Source of the DNA: G963676655 sp963676655 | GTDB taxonomy: Bacteria > Verrucomicrobiota > Lentisphaeria > Victivallales > Victivallaceae | Assembly: GCA_963676655.2 (NCBI GenBank) | Contig: CAXXKX010000002.1 | Location: 1,054,001 to 1,118,000, forward strand | Direction of reading: 5' to 3' | DNA length: 64,000 nucleotides | Shown here: one piece after another, positions 25,341 to 34,895 of the stretch | How the letters are laid out: every line of letters begins with the position of its first letter | Position numbering within the stretch: position 1 is the first letter of the stretch | Notes under the pieces: generated by a model | What the model saw: the letters and a program-made list of their open reading frames with translations, nothing else | Database searches by the model: none | Told to the model about the DNA's origin: nothing | Made by a program: the position numbers and the translations under genes

Positions 25341-26177
25341 TTATTTGTCCTTTCGTAAAATATAACCCTTCTCGACAGCAATTGCATCCGGGATTCCAAG
25401 TAAAATATCATGCCGGATCGAACCAAGTTCAGACATAAGGTTAAATTCCGGTTCAAATGTCTGTATCAACTTGCTTTCAGGGAAGAACCAGGCCGGATAT
25501 GATGCGTCGTAAATTACTTCCGGTACTTTTTGAACCGTCAAACGGTCTACTTGGCCATCGATGAAAACCGGGGTCCGGGTGATTAGCACATAATCGACCG
25601 GTAGTTGTTTCAGGGATGTGATCAGTTCGTAAGGTTTTTCAATATATGGCAGAACACTGCCGAGGAGAAGAACGTTAAAATCGAATTCTTCGCAGGCAGC
25701 TTCTGGCGTATAGCGGAATTTTAAATGCTCGTCTTCAAAATCAACCTTGCCGTATTTGACAAATTTGCCTTGCTCCACCACGCACCAGATCACTTCCCGT
25801 AAACCGGTAAAGAGATCGCGATGCTGAAAATAAAGGCTGCCAAGCGAACCGCCGAAGTCCAGCACTTTTAAAACGCCGTTATTTTCATCGGCCGCTTGCA
25901 AGAGAATTTCCGCCAATGGTTCATCGTGTTCCAGCTGGTCAAAGGTCATCGAATCGCGTTCGTAAGCGGCCTCGCCGTTTTTAACCTTCATGGCCGAGTC
26001 ACGAACTTTTTCAATGATATTGTCGGCGTCATAGCCGCCGCAGGCTTTCAGGGCATCTGACCAGCTAGTGAAATCGCCCAGATAACATATCTGCGGCTGG
26101 CTTATCAGCTGTTTGAGTTTGTTGATCACCGCTTGCGGTAAACAGGTTTTAAGCAAATTTTTGATCATTATATTCAT
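25341..26177 (-). CDS. TIGR04325-type methyltransferase
   Basis: 278 residues. The SAM-binding motif I is VLKVLDFGGSLGSLYFQHRD at about 101-120, followed by VIWCVVEQGKFVKYGK and FNVLLLGSVLPYIEKPYELI; YLGDFTSWSDALKACGGYD near the N-terminus is the family signature. These proteins occur in O-antigen and capsule clusters and are presumed O- or N-methyltransferases acting on glycans, with no member I can name whose substrate is settled. Overlaps the upstream radical SAM gene by four bases (26174-26177). Confidence 0.8.
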   Translation of the reverse strand: MNIMIKNLLKTCLPQAVINKLKQLISQPQICYLGDFTSWSDALKACGGYDADNIIEKVRDSAMKVKNGEAAYERDSMTFDQLEHDEPLAEILLQAADENNGVLKVLDFGGSLGSLYFQHRDLFTGLREVIWCVVEQGKFVKYGKVDFEDEHLKFRYTPEAACEEFDFNVLLLGSVLPYIEKPYELITSLKQLPVDYVLITRTPVFIDGQVDRLTVQKVPEVIYDASYPAWFFPESKLIQTFEPEFNLMSELGSIRHDILLGIPDAIAVEKGYILRKDK

Positions 26178-27709
26178 TTATTTCTGATCTTTAATTCCTG
26201 TTTTTCCAGAGCACGCATAACCGGACTATATATCATATCGGTAATTTTCGGCGGATTGGCACTGCGGCCAATGGCTTTGAGCATCCGGTGATTAACCTGG
26301 CCTATTACTTTTTTCGCGAAGGTGATGCGTTTCAGGCCGGAACCGAAACTAGCGGCTTTGATTTCTTCGTATTCCCGCATCATCCGGTTGAACGAATTCA
26401 ATACCTGGTCATCGGTCATTGCCGACATATTTATCGCGAGACGCCAGTCGAACATTCCGGCGCTGACGAAATAACGGTCGTAGAAATCCTGATCGTCCTT
26501 GAGTAATCCCTCTCTTTTGGCCGTGTCGTACAACGGTGAACCGGGGAACGGGGTCATGATCGAGAAAGTGAATTCGATATCCGGATCGATTTTGAGCGTT
26601 TCCCGCATCAGTTTAAACGTCATCTCAACGTCTTCAAGGGTTTCAGTATGCTGGCCGACCATGAAGTTGCCGACGGCTTTGATTCCCGCCTTTTTCAGTC
26701 GTTCGGTTTGCCGCAAAATCGTTTCCGCAGTAAAATTCTTGCCGATGACTTTGAGAATCCGGTCCGAGCCTGATTCGTAGCCCGGACCGATGATGCGGCA
26801 GCCGGTCGCCCGGAGTTCGCCAAGTTGTTCGTCACTCATTCTTTCAAGGATATCGAAGCGGGCCGAAAGGTAATATTCCACCGGTCGCGGTAATTTCTTA
26901 AGGGCGTTGATCAGTTGGTCGGCCCGGCTGGGACTGGCTAAAACCAGGTCGTCGGAGATGTCCAGAAAATTACCGTTATATTTTTCCAGCGTGGAAATAG
27001 TTTCAGCAATCATATCATCCATCGGGCGCAGTCTGAACGAACTGTGATGATAACAGAAGTTGCAGTTGAACGGACATCCCCGGCCGCCATGGACCGGGAT
27101 CGCGCGGTCATCAAACCGCCAATGTGAACGCGGCATGAAAGCGGCATACCAGCGTCCTACCGGCAGCCATTTTTCCTGCGGCATCATCTCAAACGGGATC
27201 GGCGGCAGTTGTGAGAGGTCGTTGATAATTTCGGGTTCGCCCTGCGTCATAATTACTTTGTCCCCGTCACGTACGGCCAGGCCGCCGATATCGTTGATAT
27301 CCGCATTATTCCTGAACGCCTGAACCAGTTTATGCAGGGTGATTTCGCCTTCGCTGGTGACGCCGATGTCGGCATTGGTGATTTTGACGGCGAATTCCGG
27401 GGTCGGTGAAACCATCTGACCGCCGATGATGACCGGAAAATCGCGGCCCATTTCATCCAGACATTTGATGGTTTCAGCGATTTCGCGCAGTTCAGGATAA
27501 AGGTTGCCGAAGCCTGCGGCGACCGGCTTGAGCTCCATTATCCTGGCGGCGGTATCGCGTGGTGAACCATGCCGGAAAATAACTTTGACCGCTTCGCCCT
27601 GTTGCTTCAGATAGCCGGCCAGATAAGCGTATGAGAGGGGAAACGTATACATGATGTCGGCCGCGGCCAGCACCATTGGTCCTTCAGGATTTGCAGTGGT
27701 AAATTTCAT
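26174..27709 (-). CDS. B12-binding-type radical SAM protein (third in cluster)
   Basis: 511 residues. Residues 1-150 form a cobalamin-binding-type Rossmann domain (FPLSYAYLAGYLKQQGEAVK, FPVIIGGQMVSPTPEFA) without the DxHxxG base-on motif. The radical SAM core has GGRGCPFNCNFCYHH (CxxxCxxC, near 219-226), then ISDDLVLASPSRADQL, GPGYESGSDRILKVIGKNF and MTPFPGSPLYDTA. This BchE/HpnP-like architecture can methylate unactivated carbons, epimerise or cyclise. In a glycan cluster a C-methyl or deoxy sugar step is plausible. Overlaps both neighbours by four bases. Confidence 0.85.
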   Translation of the reverse strand: MKFTTANPEGPMVLAAADIMYTFPLSYAYLAGYLKQQGEAVKVIFRHGSPRDTAARIMELKPVAAGFGNLYPELREIAETIKCLDEMGRDFPVIIGGQMVSPTPEFAVKITNADIGVTSEGEITLHKLVQAFRNNADINDIGGLAVRDGDKVIMTQGEPEIINDLSQLPPIPFEMMPQEKWLPVGRWYAAFMPRSHWRFDDRAIPVHGGRGCPFNCNFCYHHSSFRLRPMDDMIAETISTLEKYNGNFLDISDDLVLASPSRADQLINALKKLPRPVEYYLSARFDILERMSDEQLGELRATGCRIIGPGYESGSDRILKVIGKNFTAETILRQTERLKKAGIKAVGNFMVGQHTETLEDVEMTFKLMRETLKIDPDIEFTFSIMTPFPGSPLYDTAKREGLLKDDQDFYDRYFVSAGMFDWRLAINMSAMTDDQVLNSFNRMMREYEEIKAASFGSGLKRITFAKKVIGQVNHRMLKAIGRSANPPKITDMIYSPVMRALEKQELKIRNK

Positions 27710-28641
27710 AGGTCCGGTTTCGGGAATAATAGATTGGTTATCAGTCGTTTGATTCTTGAGAGCAGCGGTAACTTGAAGAAACGGAACGCGTATACGTCCG
27801 CTTCGATATCCGGCTTGATCGATTCCGGATGTTTCAACGTTTCATCCGGCAGGCCTTGTAACGGCAGATTGGCGATCTGCGGGGCATTGATTTTATGGGT
27901 CGGGTCGGAGCTGAAGCCGATATTTGATATCAAATTGACATTCGACTGGGCTGCTACTCCCTTATGCCGCATGACGCTGTAAAGCCATTGAAAATCCCAG
28001 GTGTTGAATTCCCAGTCGCGATTGCGGACGTTACGGAATATTTCGAGGAAACGTTCACGTTCCTTTTCATTCGGGATAATTTCATATGCTTCGTTGGCGG
28101 CAAACTCCTCAAAGGTATCCAGGTCGCGGTCGTAGAGTTTCCAGGCTCGCCGCCAGGTTGCCCAACCCCAGATCATCGCGTATTTTGAAAAATAATAATC
28201 GGCATTGGCATACCAGCGTCCGAAATTGAAGTTGCATCCGGCAATATGCATGACCTGCTCATTGTCCTGGTATTTATCCAGCAGTTCTTCGCAGAAACGG
28301 AAGAAATCCGGATGCGGCAGACAGTCGTCTTCCAGAATTATTCCGGCTTCCTCTTGTTCAAAGAACCAGTCAATGGCGGAGCTGACGGCATCCCGACAGC
28401 CCAGGTTTTCGTCCCGGAAGAGAGTATGCAGTTCACAGGGCCAGTCAATATTTTCAGTTATCAGGTTTCTCACCTCAACACATTTGAACGGATCATCCTT
28501 GTGATGTTCACGCGGACCGTCAGCGGCGGCGTAAAGCCGCGGCGGTTTCGCATCGCGGATCGCGGCGAAAACCCGGGTTGTCACATCAGGTCGATTGAAG
28601 ACCAGAAACAGGACCGGTTTATTTAGTTGATAGTCGTTCAT
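27706..28641 (-). CDS. HlpA-like GT-A glycosyltransferase
   Basis: 311 residues. KPVLFLVFNRPDVTTRVFAA at the start and RLYAAADGPREHHKDD are characteristic of the hemolytic-protein-HlpA-like/GT2-related family; EEAGIILEDDCLPHPDFFRF supplies the EDD metal motif near 101-104, and MIWGWATWRRAWKLYD the acceptor-side WGWATWR motif. Expected to transfer one sugar in the cytoplasm. Ribosome-binding GGAAA lies 13 bases before the ATG at 28641. Directly precedes the third radical SAM gene with an ATGA overlap. Confidence 0.8.
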   Translation of the reverse strand: MNDYQLNKPVLFLVFNRPDVTTRVFAAIRDAKPPRLYAAADGPREHHKDDPFKCVEVRNLITENIDWPCELHTLFRDENLGCRDAVSSAIDWFFEQEEAGIILEDDCLPHPDFFRFCEELLDKYQDNEQVMHIAGCNFNFGRWYANADYYFSKYAMIWGWATWRRAWKLYDRDLDTFEEFAANEAYEIIPNEKERERFLEIFRNVRNRDWEFNTWDFQWLYSVMRHKGVAAQSNVNLISNIGFSSDPTHKINAPQIANLPLQGLPDETLKHPESIKPDIEADVYAFRFFKLPLLSRIKRLITNLLFPKPDL

Positions 28642-28677
28642 CTTTGATAATTTCCGGTTTTATTTAAAAATAATACA

Positions 28678-30102
28678 TTATTTTGATAATTGTTTTTCCG
28701 GTTTGTCTTTTTTGTTCATCTGCCGGTTGATTATGTACAATGCGAAATCGCGCGTGACAATCGCTATCCACAGGATAAAAAGCCAATCGGTTATCCAGCG
28801 ATGACGATGCTGTGGAATGAAAACGATATTGACCATGAACATAACCGGAAAAACCAGGGCCAGCGGTATTTCCGCTCCTATCCATAATAAATAGACAAAA
28901 CCCAGCAGACCCAGAATCCTGAATATCCAGCCGAATTCGATATTCGGCAGGAGCAGGCCGATGGATATGCCGCCCCGCCAGAAAATATATGTCGCTACGG
29001 CTGCGAGCGCGGATATCAGAATGATTTTGCAATGACTAAGTTTGAAATGAGCTCCAACCATTATCCCCAGCAAAAGTCCGATGAAGATTACCGGGAAATC
29101 ATTGACGTTTGCCACGCTGTTTTCAAAAACGATCATGACCTTGCCGATAGCGTTAACGACTACCCTGTCCGGATTGTGGAGCATAAACTTCAAGGCGCGA
29201 CGCTGATAGATCTTGCCGACTTCATAATCGCTGTGATCCTTGAATTCCGGAATTCTGGAAATGAAGCTGTACTCATAAACATAACCGGTTGGCCTGATTG
29301 CCGGATTGTTGCCGATGAATAATTGAACCCCGCCCAGAGAGCCGGTCATTTGAAGACGTCCCAACGATACGGCGTTACGGATCATCCACGGCGAAAATAC
29401 CAGCAGAATAACCGCAATTACCCCAAGGCTTTTCAAGAGCGGTTTGCGCCATTTTTCCTTGTAGTTACTACGAAGTTCATGCCATGAGCCGAACTCGCCA
29501 AGCCAGATTGCGACAATGCAGGGCAGGGTGAGCAGCAGAAATTCTTCACGGATCATTGCGTTGACGCCGATTAGAAAACCCATTGCGATAAATGATGTTT
29601 TGTGGTAAAATCTCCTCAGCAGTAAAAGCATAGTCATGGCAAAGAGCGCCAGGCATACCGGTTCACGAATAAGGATGCAGCTGATATAATGATATGGGGC
29701 GTAAGTTGCCGCCAGAAAACCGGCAAAAGCCCCCACCGGCGGGGAACGTAGCCCGGCTCCGGCAATATAGATGCAGATTACCGCGGCAATCAGGCACGCG
29801 GCCTGAAATATCGCCAGCGCCGCCGGCCAGCTGTCGTCAAACAGGGCGATTGCGGCGGCGACAATCAGCGAATAGCCCGGGGTCTTGACCCCGTAGGGAT
29901 GTTCGCCCGGGCCGAGATTATACTCGCCTCTGTCAAGCATTGATCTGGCCAGGTCGACATAGACATTTTCCGGGCCGATAAAATTCTTTAAGCCGGGTTC
30001 GTGAAATTTATCCCAATCCACATAAACCGGAATACCGCAACGCCAGAAGGCATAGACGATCAGAACTATCAGCATCCAGTGTTTTTTCAAGTGTTTAACC
30101 AT
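28678..30102 (-). CDS. GT39/ArnT-type membrane glycosyltransferase
   Basis: 474 residues with about ten membrane helices. After the first helix, a long first loop includes YVDLARSMLDRGEYNLGPGE and HPYGVKTPGYSLIVAAAIAL, the pattern of the PMT/ArnT GT-C family, which uses polyprenyl-phosphate sugars on the outer face of the membrane. The short extracytoplasmic segment FSFISRIPEFKDHSDYEVGK-type region is around 280. The C-terminus is basic (NRQMNKKDKPEKQLSK), hence cytoplasmic. Three bases separate it from the CgeB-like gene upstream. Confidence 0.72.
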   Translation of the reverse strand: MVKHLKKHWMLIVLIVYAFWRCGIPVYVDWDKFHEPGLKNFIGPENVYVDLARSMLDRGEYNLGPGEHPYGVKTPGYSLIVAAAIALFDDSWPAALAIFQAACLIAAVICIYIAGAGLRSPPVGAFAGFLAATYAPYHYISCILIREPVCLALFAMTMLLLLRRFYHKTSFIAMGFLIGVNAMIREEFLLLTLPCIVAIWLGEFGSWHELRSNYKEKWRKPLLKSLGVIAVILLVFSPWMIRNAVSLGRLQMTGSLGGVQLFIGNNPAIRPTGYVYEYSFISRIPEFKDHSDYEVGKIYQRRALKFMLHNPDRVVVNAIGKVMIVFENSVANVNDFPVIFIGLLLGIMVGAHFKLSHCKIILISALAAVATYIFWRGGISIGLLLPNIEFGWIFRILGLLGFVYLLWIGAEIPLALVFPVMFMVNIVFIPQHRHRWITDWLFILWIAIVTRDFALYIINRQMNKKDKPEKQLSK

Positions 30103-30105
30103 ATT

Positions 30106-31323
30106 TTATCCCTTGAAATGCGCCAACCGGTGTTCGTCGATGGCATCCCGTTTGCGCATGGCGAAAAACGCGCCGCGGATAATCGGGATCAGCGGCAGTT
30201 GCCATAAGCGTTTGAGCAGGTCCAGCATGAAGCCGGACTTGCGTCTTTTGATAAACATCAAACTGTAAAACCAGAGGAACGCGGCATACTGCTTGCTATA
30301 GAACGAATCGAGATAGAGCGTCAGCTCCGCTTTTCGATACGGATCATTGCTGTTGAGCTCTTTCAGCATTTGATCAAAGATACGTGGAAAGCCGACTGAG
30401 CCTTCATAGTTTTCAACTGACTTGCGATAGGCCTTTGCGGCCAGAGCGTTTCGTTCTTCTTCGTGTTCCAGATAGTACTTGACCTGTTCGAGCATCTCCT
30501 CTTTGCTTCTGAAAACAATTATTTCCTCGTTCGGTTCAAAATAATACTTAAGATCGGGACAGTGTTCCTGGAGGCAGAATGAATTGGTCAGCGCCACTTC
30601 GATCTGACGTCCTTTTTTCTGCTTGATGCGCGGAGACAGCGGAAAGCGTTCGCAGATCCAGTCAAACATACTCATATCAACGAAGTTAAGGTTAATTTTA
30701 CTGCGACGGAATATCTGGATCATTTCTTCCAGAGAGACCATGCCGCGTTTAGTGCCAAGTCCCCAGCATTCGATTTTGATGCCGTTGTCAATCAGATAGT
30801 TCAGATACTCAACCCGGCAGCCTTTTTCCACCGCCCCGACAAATGACACGTCGATATCCCGTTCGGTATTTTCATTCGGGTAGTAGAGTTCTTTTGGATA
30901 GAAGCTGGCAAATTTATATGTGGGAATGTCCAGGGCTTCGTAATATGATTGTCCGATGGTGTCGGTGGAGATGACTGCATCGGCGGTTTGGGCGAAATAT
31001 TTGGTGTGAATGTGCAAAAAAGTTTCATCGTCAAAGAGCCAGAAAACGACTTTGCAGCGGTTGCGGAGCGAGTTCAGAAATTCCGGCGGCAGCTGGAAGA
31101 TGTTCCAATAAATACCGACAAAGACAAGTTTAATATTGTTTTCGTCAATAATTCGTTCAATCTCCCGATGGAGCCCGGTCATTCCATGTTTGAGAAAATA
31201 ATCAGGATAATTCAGCGAAAGGCACTGGTCGAAATATTTGCCGCATTCTGTTGAAATATAGTCAAGATAGTCCTGGAAAATGTGTTTCAAAAAAAGTGTG
31301 TTGATATTTTTGTCAATCTTCAT
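30106..31323 (-). CDS. CgeB/YkvP-like glycosyltransferase
   Basis: 405 residues, GT-B fold, no membrane segment. Mid-chain VVFWLFDDETFLHIHTKYFA and ADAVISTDTIGQSYYEALDI, then PNENTERDIDVSFVGAVEKG, FRRSKINLNFVDM and GRQIEVALTNSFCLQEHCPD with YYFEPNEEIIVFRSKEEML are the recognised landmarks of the Glyco_trans_1_2 (CgeB) family. Overlaps the flippase gene upstream by 11 bases. Probably adds a sugar on the cytoplasmic side before export. Donor unknown. Confidence 0.8.
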   Translation of the reverse strand: MKIDKNINTLFLKHIFQDYLDYISTECGKYFDQCLSLNYPDYFLKHGMTGLHREIERIIDENNIKLVFVGIYWNIFQLPPEFLNSLRNRCKVVFWLFDDETFLHIHTKYFAQTADAVISTDTIGQSYYEALDIPTYKFASFYPKELYYPNENTERDIDVSFVGAVEKGCRVEYLNYLIDNGIKIECWGLGTKRGMVSLEEMIQIFRRSKINLNFVDMSMFDWICERFPLSPRIKQKKGRQIEVALTNSFCLQEHCPDLKYYFEPNEEIIVFRSKEEMLEQVKYYLEHEEERNALAAKAYRKSVENYEGSVGFPRIFDQMLKELNSNDPYRKAELTLYLDSFYSKQYAAFLWFYSLMFIKRRKSGFMLDLLKRLWQLPLIPIIRGAFFAMRKRDAIDEHRLAHFKG

Positions 31324-32662
31324 GTAAATCCTCTGTCATAGCCCTGATCTTTGATAACATAAAAAACGGGAAAAAGCTTTTAAAAGTCATGATTACCAGA
31401 ATTCTGGTTTTCGGAATAATCATTTGAATAATAAATGTTGAAATAAAATACGAGGCAAGGGTGGCCCAGGCCGCGCCTTGCAGACCGATCTTGTGAATCA
31501 AATAGTAATTCAAAATAACATTGCATATACTGTTGATCAACGGCAGAAACAATGCCAGCGAAAACTGGCTTTCGGCAATTTGCCACGCACCGTTTACCAC
31601 CGCCCAGAAGACGAACGGCAGAATCCAGGCATAGATCATGATAATCCCCGCCGTGGCGGAATATTGTTTCAGAAAATAGCTGATTGCCGGGCTCAAAATA
31701 GTCATCGCGATTGCGATGCCGATCGACAGCCAGGTCATCATAACAAAAAACAGCTGCAGGCGGTGATGGTAATGTTCAACCGATACTTTTTTAGCTCTGA
31801 TGATCGATGGGAAAAAAGTCGAGGAAAGAATAGTTGGAATGACATACCACATCTCACAGAAACGAATTGACAGCGCATATTGACCAGCTGCATTATTGCC
31901 CAGTATTGATTTGATCATTACCTGGTCGATTCGCATGTAAATCATGATTGCCAGACTTGACAGGATCAACTTCCATGACCTGCTCAAGAAATAACCGGCA
32001 GTTGCCAGTGAACAGCTCCATTTCAACGGAGAAGTCACTTTGGCTATGTAAAATGTTATATAGCCCATGGCGGTCAACCCCATATTGGCTGATTCAAGAA
32101 CCGCAAAATATATCAGTGGAACGCCTTTCCATGCAAACAACAAACGCAGCGCTGAAATAATTGCCCAGGCAATGGTCTGGGATATCGCCACATATTTGGA
32201 AAGTACCCGGGATTGGAAATAATAGTCTATAATTTGAAAAGTCTGGAATAAATAACCGGCGACAACTATTCCAATCAGGATATTTGTTTCAGCGTCATTG
32301 TCCAAAAAACACAGAGTGACGCCGATACTTAACACCATTAGAAGAAAGCCGCAAAGACGCAGCGCTAATGCCGTTCCCATAAGGTCATCTCTTCGTTCCG
32401 GACTCTTAACCAGTTCGCGAATCAGTATCTGGTCCAGGCCGAGAGCGACGAATACCGAATATATCATGCAAAAACCGATAGCATAATTCAATAAACCGTA
32501 ATTGGCAGGTTCCAGCTTGTAGGCGACGTATATGCCAACGGTGAAACTCACGGTCATCCGGAATATTTTATCGGCAAACAGCCACGAGGCATTTGCCCCG
32601 TATAATTTCAGTCCTTCATGACTTGAGGCGCGTAGTAAAAGTTTTCTCAGAAATTGGATCAT
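31313..32662 (-). CDS. Wzx-type oligosaccharide flippase
   Basis: 449 residues with about 12 membrane helices of the MOP/polysaccharide-synthase fold. The first helix pair with YGANASWLFADKIFRMTVSF, LEPANYGLLNYAIGFCMIYS and LDQILIRELVKSPERRDDLM is the standard N-terminal signature, and ILGNNAAGQYALSIRFCEMW the mid-protein one. It should move the lipid-linked repeat unit across the inner membrane, which implies a Wzx/Wzy-type pathway; a definite polymerase is not recognised here. 68 non-coding bases separate it from the radical SAM gene before it. Confidence 0.87.
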   Translation of the reverse strand: MIQFLRKLLLRASSHEGLKLYGANASWLFADKIFRMTVSFTVGIYVAYKLEPANYGLLNYAIGFCMIYSVFVALGLDQILIRELVKSPERRDDLMGTALALRLCGFLLMVLSIGVTLCFLDNDAETNILIGIVVAGYLFQTFQIIDYYFQSRVLSKYVAISQTIAWAIISALRLLFAWKGVPLIYFAVLESANMGLTAMGYITFYIAKVTSPLKWSCSLATAGYFLSRSWKLILSSLAIMIYMRIDQVMIKSILGNNAAGQYALSIRFCEMWYVIPTILSSTFFPSIIRAKKVSVEHYHHRLQLFFVMMTWLSIGIAIAMTILSPAISYFLKQYSATAGIIMIYAWILPFVFWAVVNGAWQIAESQFSLALFLPLINSICNVILNYYLIHKIGLQGAAWATLASYFISTFIIQMIIPKTRILVIMTFKSFFPFFMLSKIRAMTEDLHED

Positions 32663-32730
32663 TGGTTGCGGTTTGGCTTGTTCAGCCTTTTAGTCTGCAG
32701 CCTCGGGCGGTTGAATTGTGGAGTAATTCC

Positions 32731-34737
32731 TTATTCATTATGCCATTTGACATTGGTTAAAATATTATCGTTTTTGCGTCCCCACAATAGAACTTCCCGG
32801 GCAAAGCGAACTTTATCCCCCTGAAAGTCAACTGGAGAAACAAGAGTCATTTGTTGCGGTTTTCGTTGTAATTCAATAACATTTCCGCAGGTTGACTCAT
32901 CAAAAAATTCCGGAATATTGAATTCAAACCTGTAACTTGTATTATCGGGGAGAGTCCATCCCGGAACCCGGATTTTCTGATATTCTATAACTTCTCTTAG
33001 TTCTTCCTGCGAATAGTCAATGCCACGGTCCTTGAACAATTCCCCGGCCAGGCAAAAAATATCATTGTAAAAGGCATCTTTTTTACTTAGTATTCTTAGA
33101 AAGCTTGCTTCTTCTTCGTCCCAGTAGATGTTTTCAAAGTCCTTCAGCCGGCGGCAGCGGCCATTGCCCTGCAAAATTGTTTCGACCAGTTCATGAAATG
33201 CTGATATTTCGGATGAAACGGCTTGCAGTGATTCTCTATTATCTCCGTTGCTGATGATGAAATTGATGAAATCCGTATATCCGAGACCGTGCCTGTTGCG
33301 CATATACATCAGGATAAAAAAACCGATTTTGAGACTCATCATGGTCATTGTCAGCCAGGAAAAGATCAGCGCTTTGCTCCAGTCTGCTGTCGGCATGGTA
33401 TTGGTCGCGATAACAATGTTTTCAAATTCTGAAATTGAATCAGGAGCTCTTTCTTCTCCATGTGTTTCTGTTAAAAAAATCTTACGGGTGACGATTCCAT
33501 GCTGTTTCTGGTATTCCTTTTCGCTGATATGCGTATTAGGGTAAACCTGGCAAATATATATAAAGAGCTGATTTTGCAATCCAAGACGGAACAATGATTC
33601 TATTCCGTCAATCCAACTTTGACAGGTTTCTCCCGGTAATCCCAGAATGAGCTCTGTGTAGACGGGAATTCCTTTTTCATTAAATCTTTTTTGCAGAGCT
33701 TGATAAATTTCAGATTTGATATTTTTTCTACGGACATTTTCAAGCGCGGTCTTATTCAGACTCTGGTAACTTAAGGTTATGCCTTTTTCAATTTCTCCGG
33801 CATGAAGCATGGTTGCGATTGTAAAGATGGTTTCTTCCGCATTCTTGGTATAACATGATCTGAATTTTTCCGGATATTCATGCTTTGTTTTTAGTTCAAC
33901 CAGCATTTTCGCAATATCCACGTCGCGTTTATGGATTCCGAAATTGGATGCAGCGTTGAAAACATATTTGATGTTATGCTCAGCAACCCATTCAAGTTCC
34001 TGCCTGATGCGCTCAAGGCTATGCAGACGATATTTTTGATTGAGACCGCCTTGCCCCCAGTAACAGTAGGAACACGGGAACGGACAGCCGCGGTCAGTTT
34101 CAATTATTGCCTGAAAGTTTATGTCTGGATAAGCATCAAAAAGATAGTCATAAAGCCCATCCAGATAAGGCGACGGAAATATGTCCAGATCTTTTTCGAA
34201 TACCGGGATTTCCGGATTAACAATGCATTCCCCCGTTGCTTGACTGCGCCATGACACCAATGGTATTCCGCTTAAATCATCCGTGTGGAGCAAGCGTTTG
34301 AGAACCCCGGCAAAAGCGATCTCTCCATCTCCTCTTACCGTAACGTCTACGAACTTATGCTGCATGAAAAATTCCTCTGGCGCATGAGGAACGTGGGCTC
34401 CTCCCATAATAATGACGCAATTCGGATAACGCTGCTTCAACTCCTTAGCCAGAACAAGACTGTACTCGGCGTTCCACATCGAAAGCGAAAAGGCTGCCAC
34501 TGCCGGATTGTTGTACTGCGACAAGATGTGTTCCAGGTTGTTATCGCGTAAAAACAAAAATGGCATGAATTCATAGGCTTGATTGATTTCGGGGAATTTT
34601 TTCGCATAAGCACAGATAAGTCCAGTGGCTAGTGGAATATAGGCCGTATGGGGCATTATCACATTGTACTCATTAAAATAAACCTTCCTTTTTCCTTCAT
34701 TATTAACCAATAATGTTTTTTGTTTGGCTTCCCTCAT
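32731..34737 (-). CDS. B12-binding-type radical SAM protein (second in cluster)
   Basis: 668 residues, the longest of the three radical SAM enzymes here. N-terminal cobalamin-type domain (YIPLATGLICAYAKKFPEIN, NCVIIMGGAHVPHAPEEFFM), radical SAM cluster in TDRGCPFPCSYCYWGQGG near 216-233, and barrel motifs YVFNAASNFGIHKRD and TELILGLPGETCQSWIDGIE. An extra C-terminal region of about 200 residues has no family I recognise. The GAPxDSIS-like EERAPDSISEFENIVIATNT segment is typical of enzymes acting in glycan and natural-product clusters. AGGGGA precedes the ATG. 158 non-coding bases lie upstream, so an internal promoter is possible. Confidence 0.84.
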   Translation of the reverse strand: MREAKQKTLLVNNEGKRKVYFNEYNVIMPHTAYIPLATGLICAYAKKFPEINQAYEFMPFLFLRDNNLEHILSQYNNPAVAAFSLSMWNAEYSLVLAKELKQRYPNCVIIMGGAHVPHAPEEFFMQHKFVDVTVRGDGEIAFAGVLKRLLHTDDLSGIPLVSWRSQATGECIVNPEIPVFEKDLDIFPSPYLDGLYDYLFDAYPDINFQAIIETDRGCPFPCSYCYWGQGGLNQKYRLHSLERIRQELEWVAEHNIKYVFNAASNFGIHKRDVDIAKMLVELKTKHEYPEKFRSCYTKNAEETIFTIATMLHAGEIEKGITLSYQSLNKTALENVRRKNIKSEIYQALQKRFNEKGIPVYTELILGLPGETCQSWIDGIESLFRLGLQNQLFIYICQVYPNTHISEKEYQKQHGIVTRKIFLTETHGEERAPDSISEFENIVIATNTMPTADWSKALIFSWLTMTMMSLKIGFFILMYMRNRHGLGYTDFINFIISNGDNRESLQAVSSEISAFHELVETILQGNGRCRRLKDFENIYWDEEEASFLRILSKKDAFYNDIFCLAGELFKDRGIDYSQEELREVIEYQKIRVPGWTLPDNTSYRFEFNIPEFFDESTCGNVIELQRKPQQMTLVSPVDFQGDKVRFAREVLLWGRKNDNILTNVKWHNE

Positions 34738-34895
34738 TATATTTTTCCCCTGTAATTTCCATTATATTTTATTTGATGATTTTGAGCTGATTAACGGTTG
34801 TGATCTTTCCAGTAAACATTTATCAAACATATTGTTATTATTTTTTATACCGGTGCCTCCATGATTATGATTGACTTATCAGGTTTATTCAGATA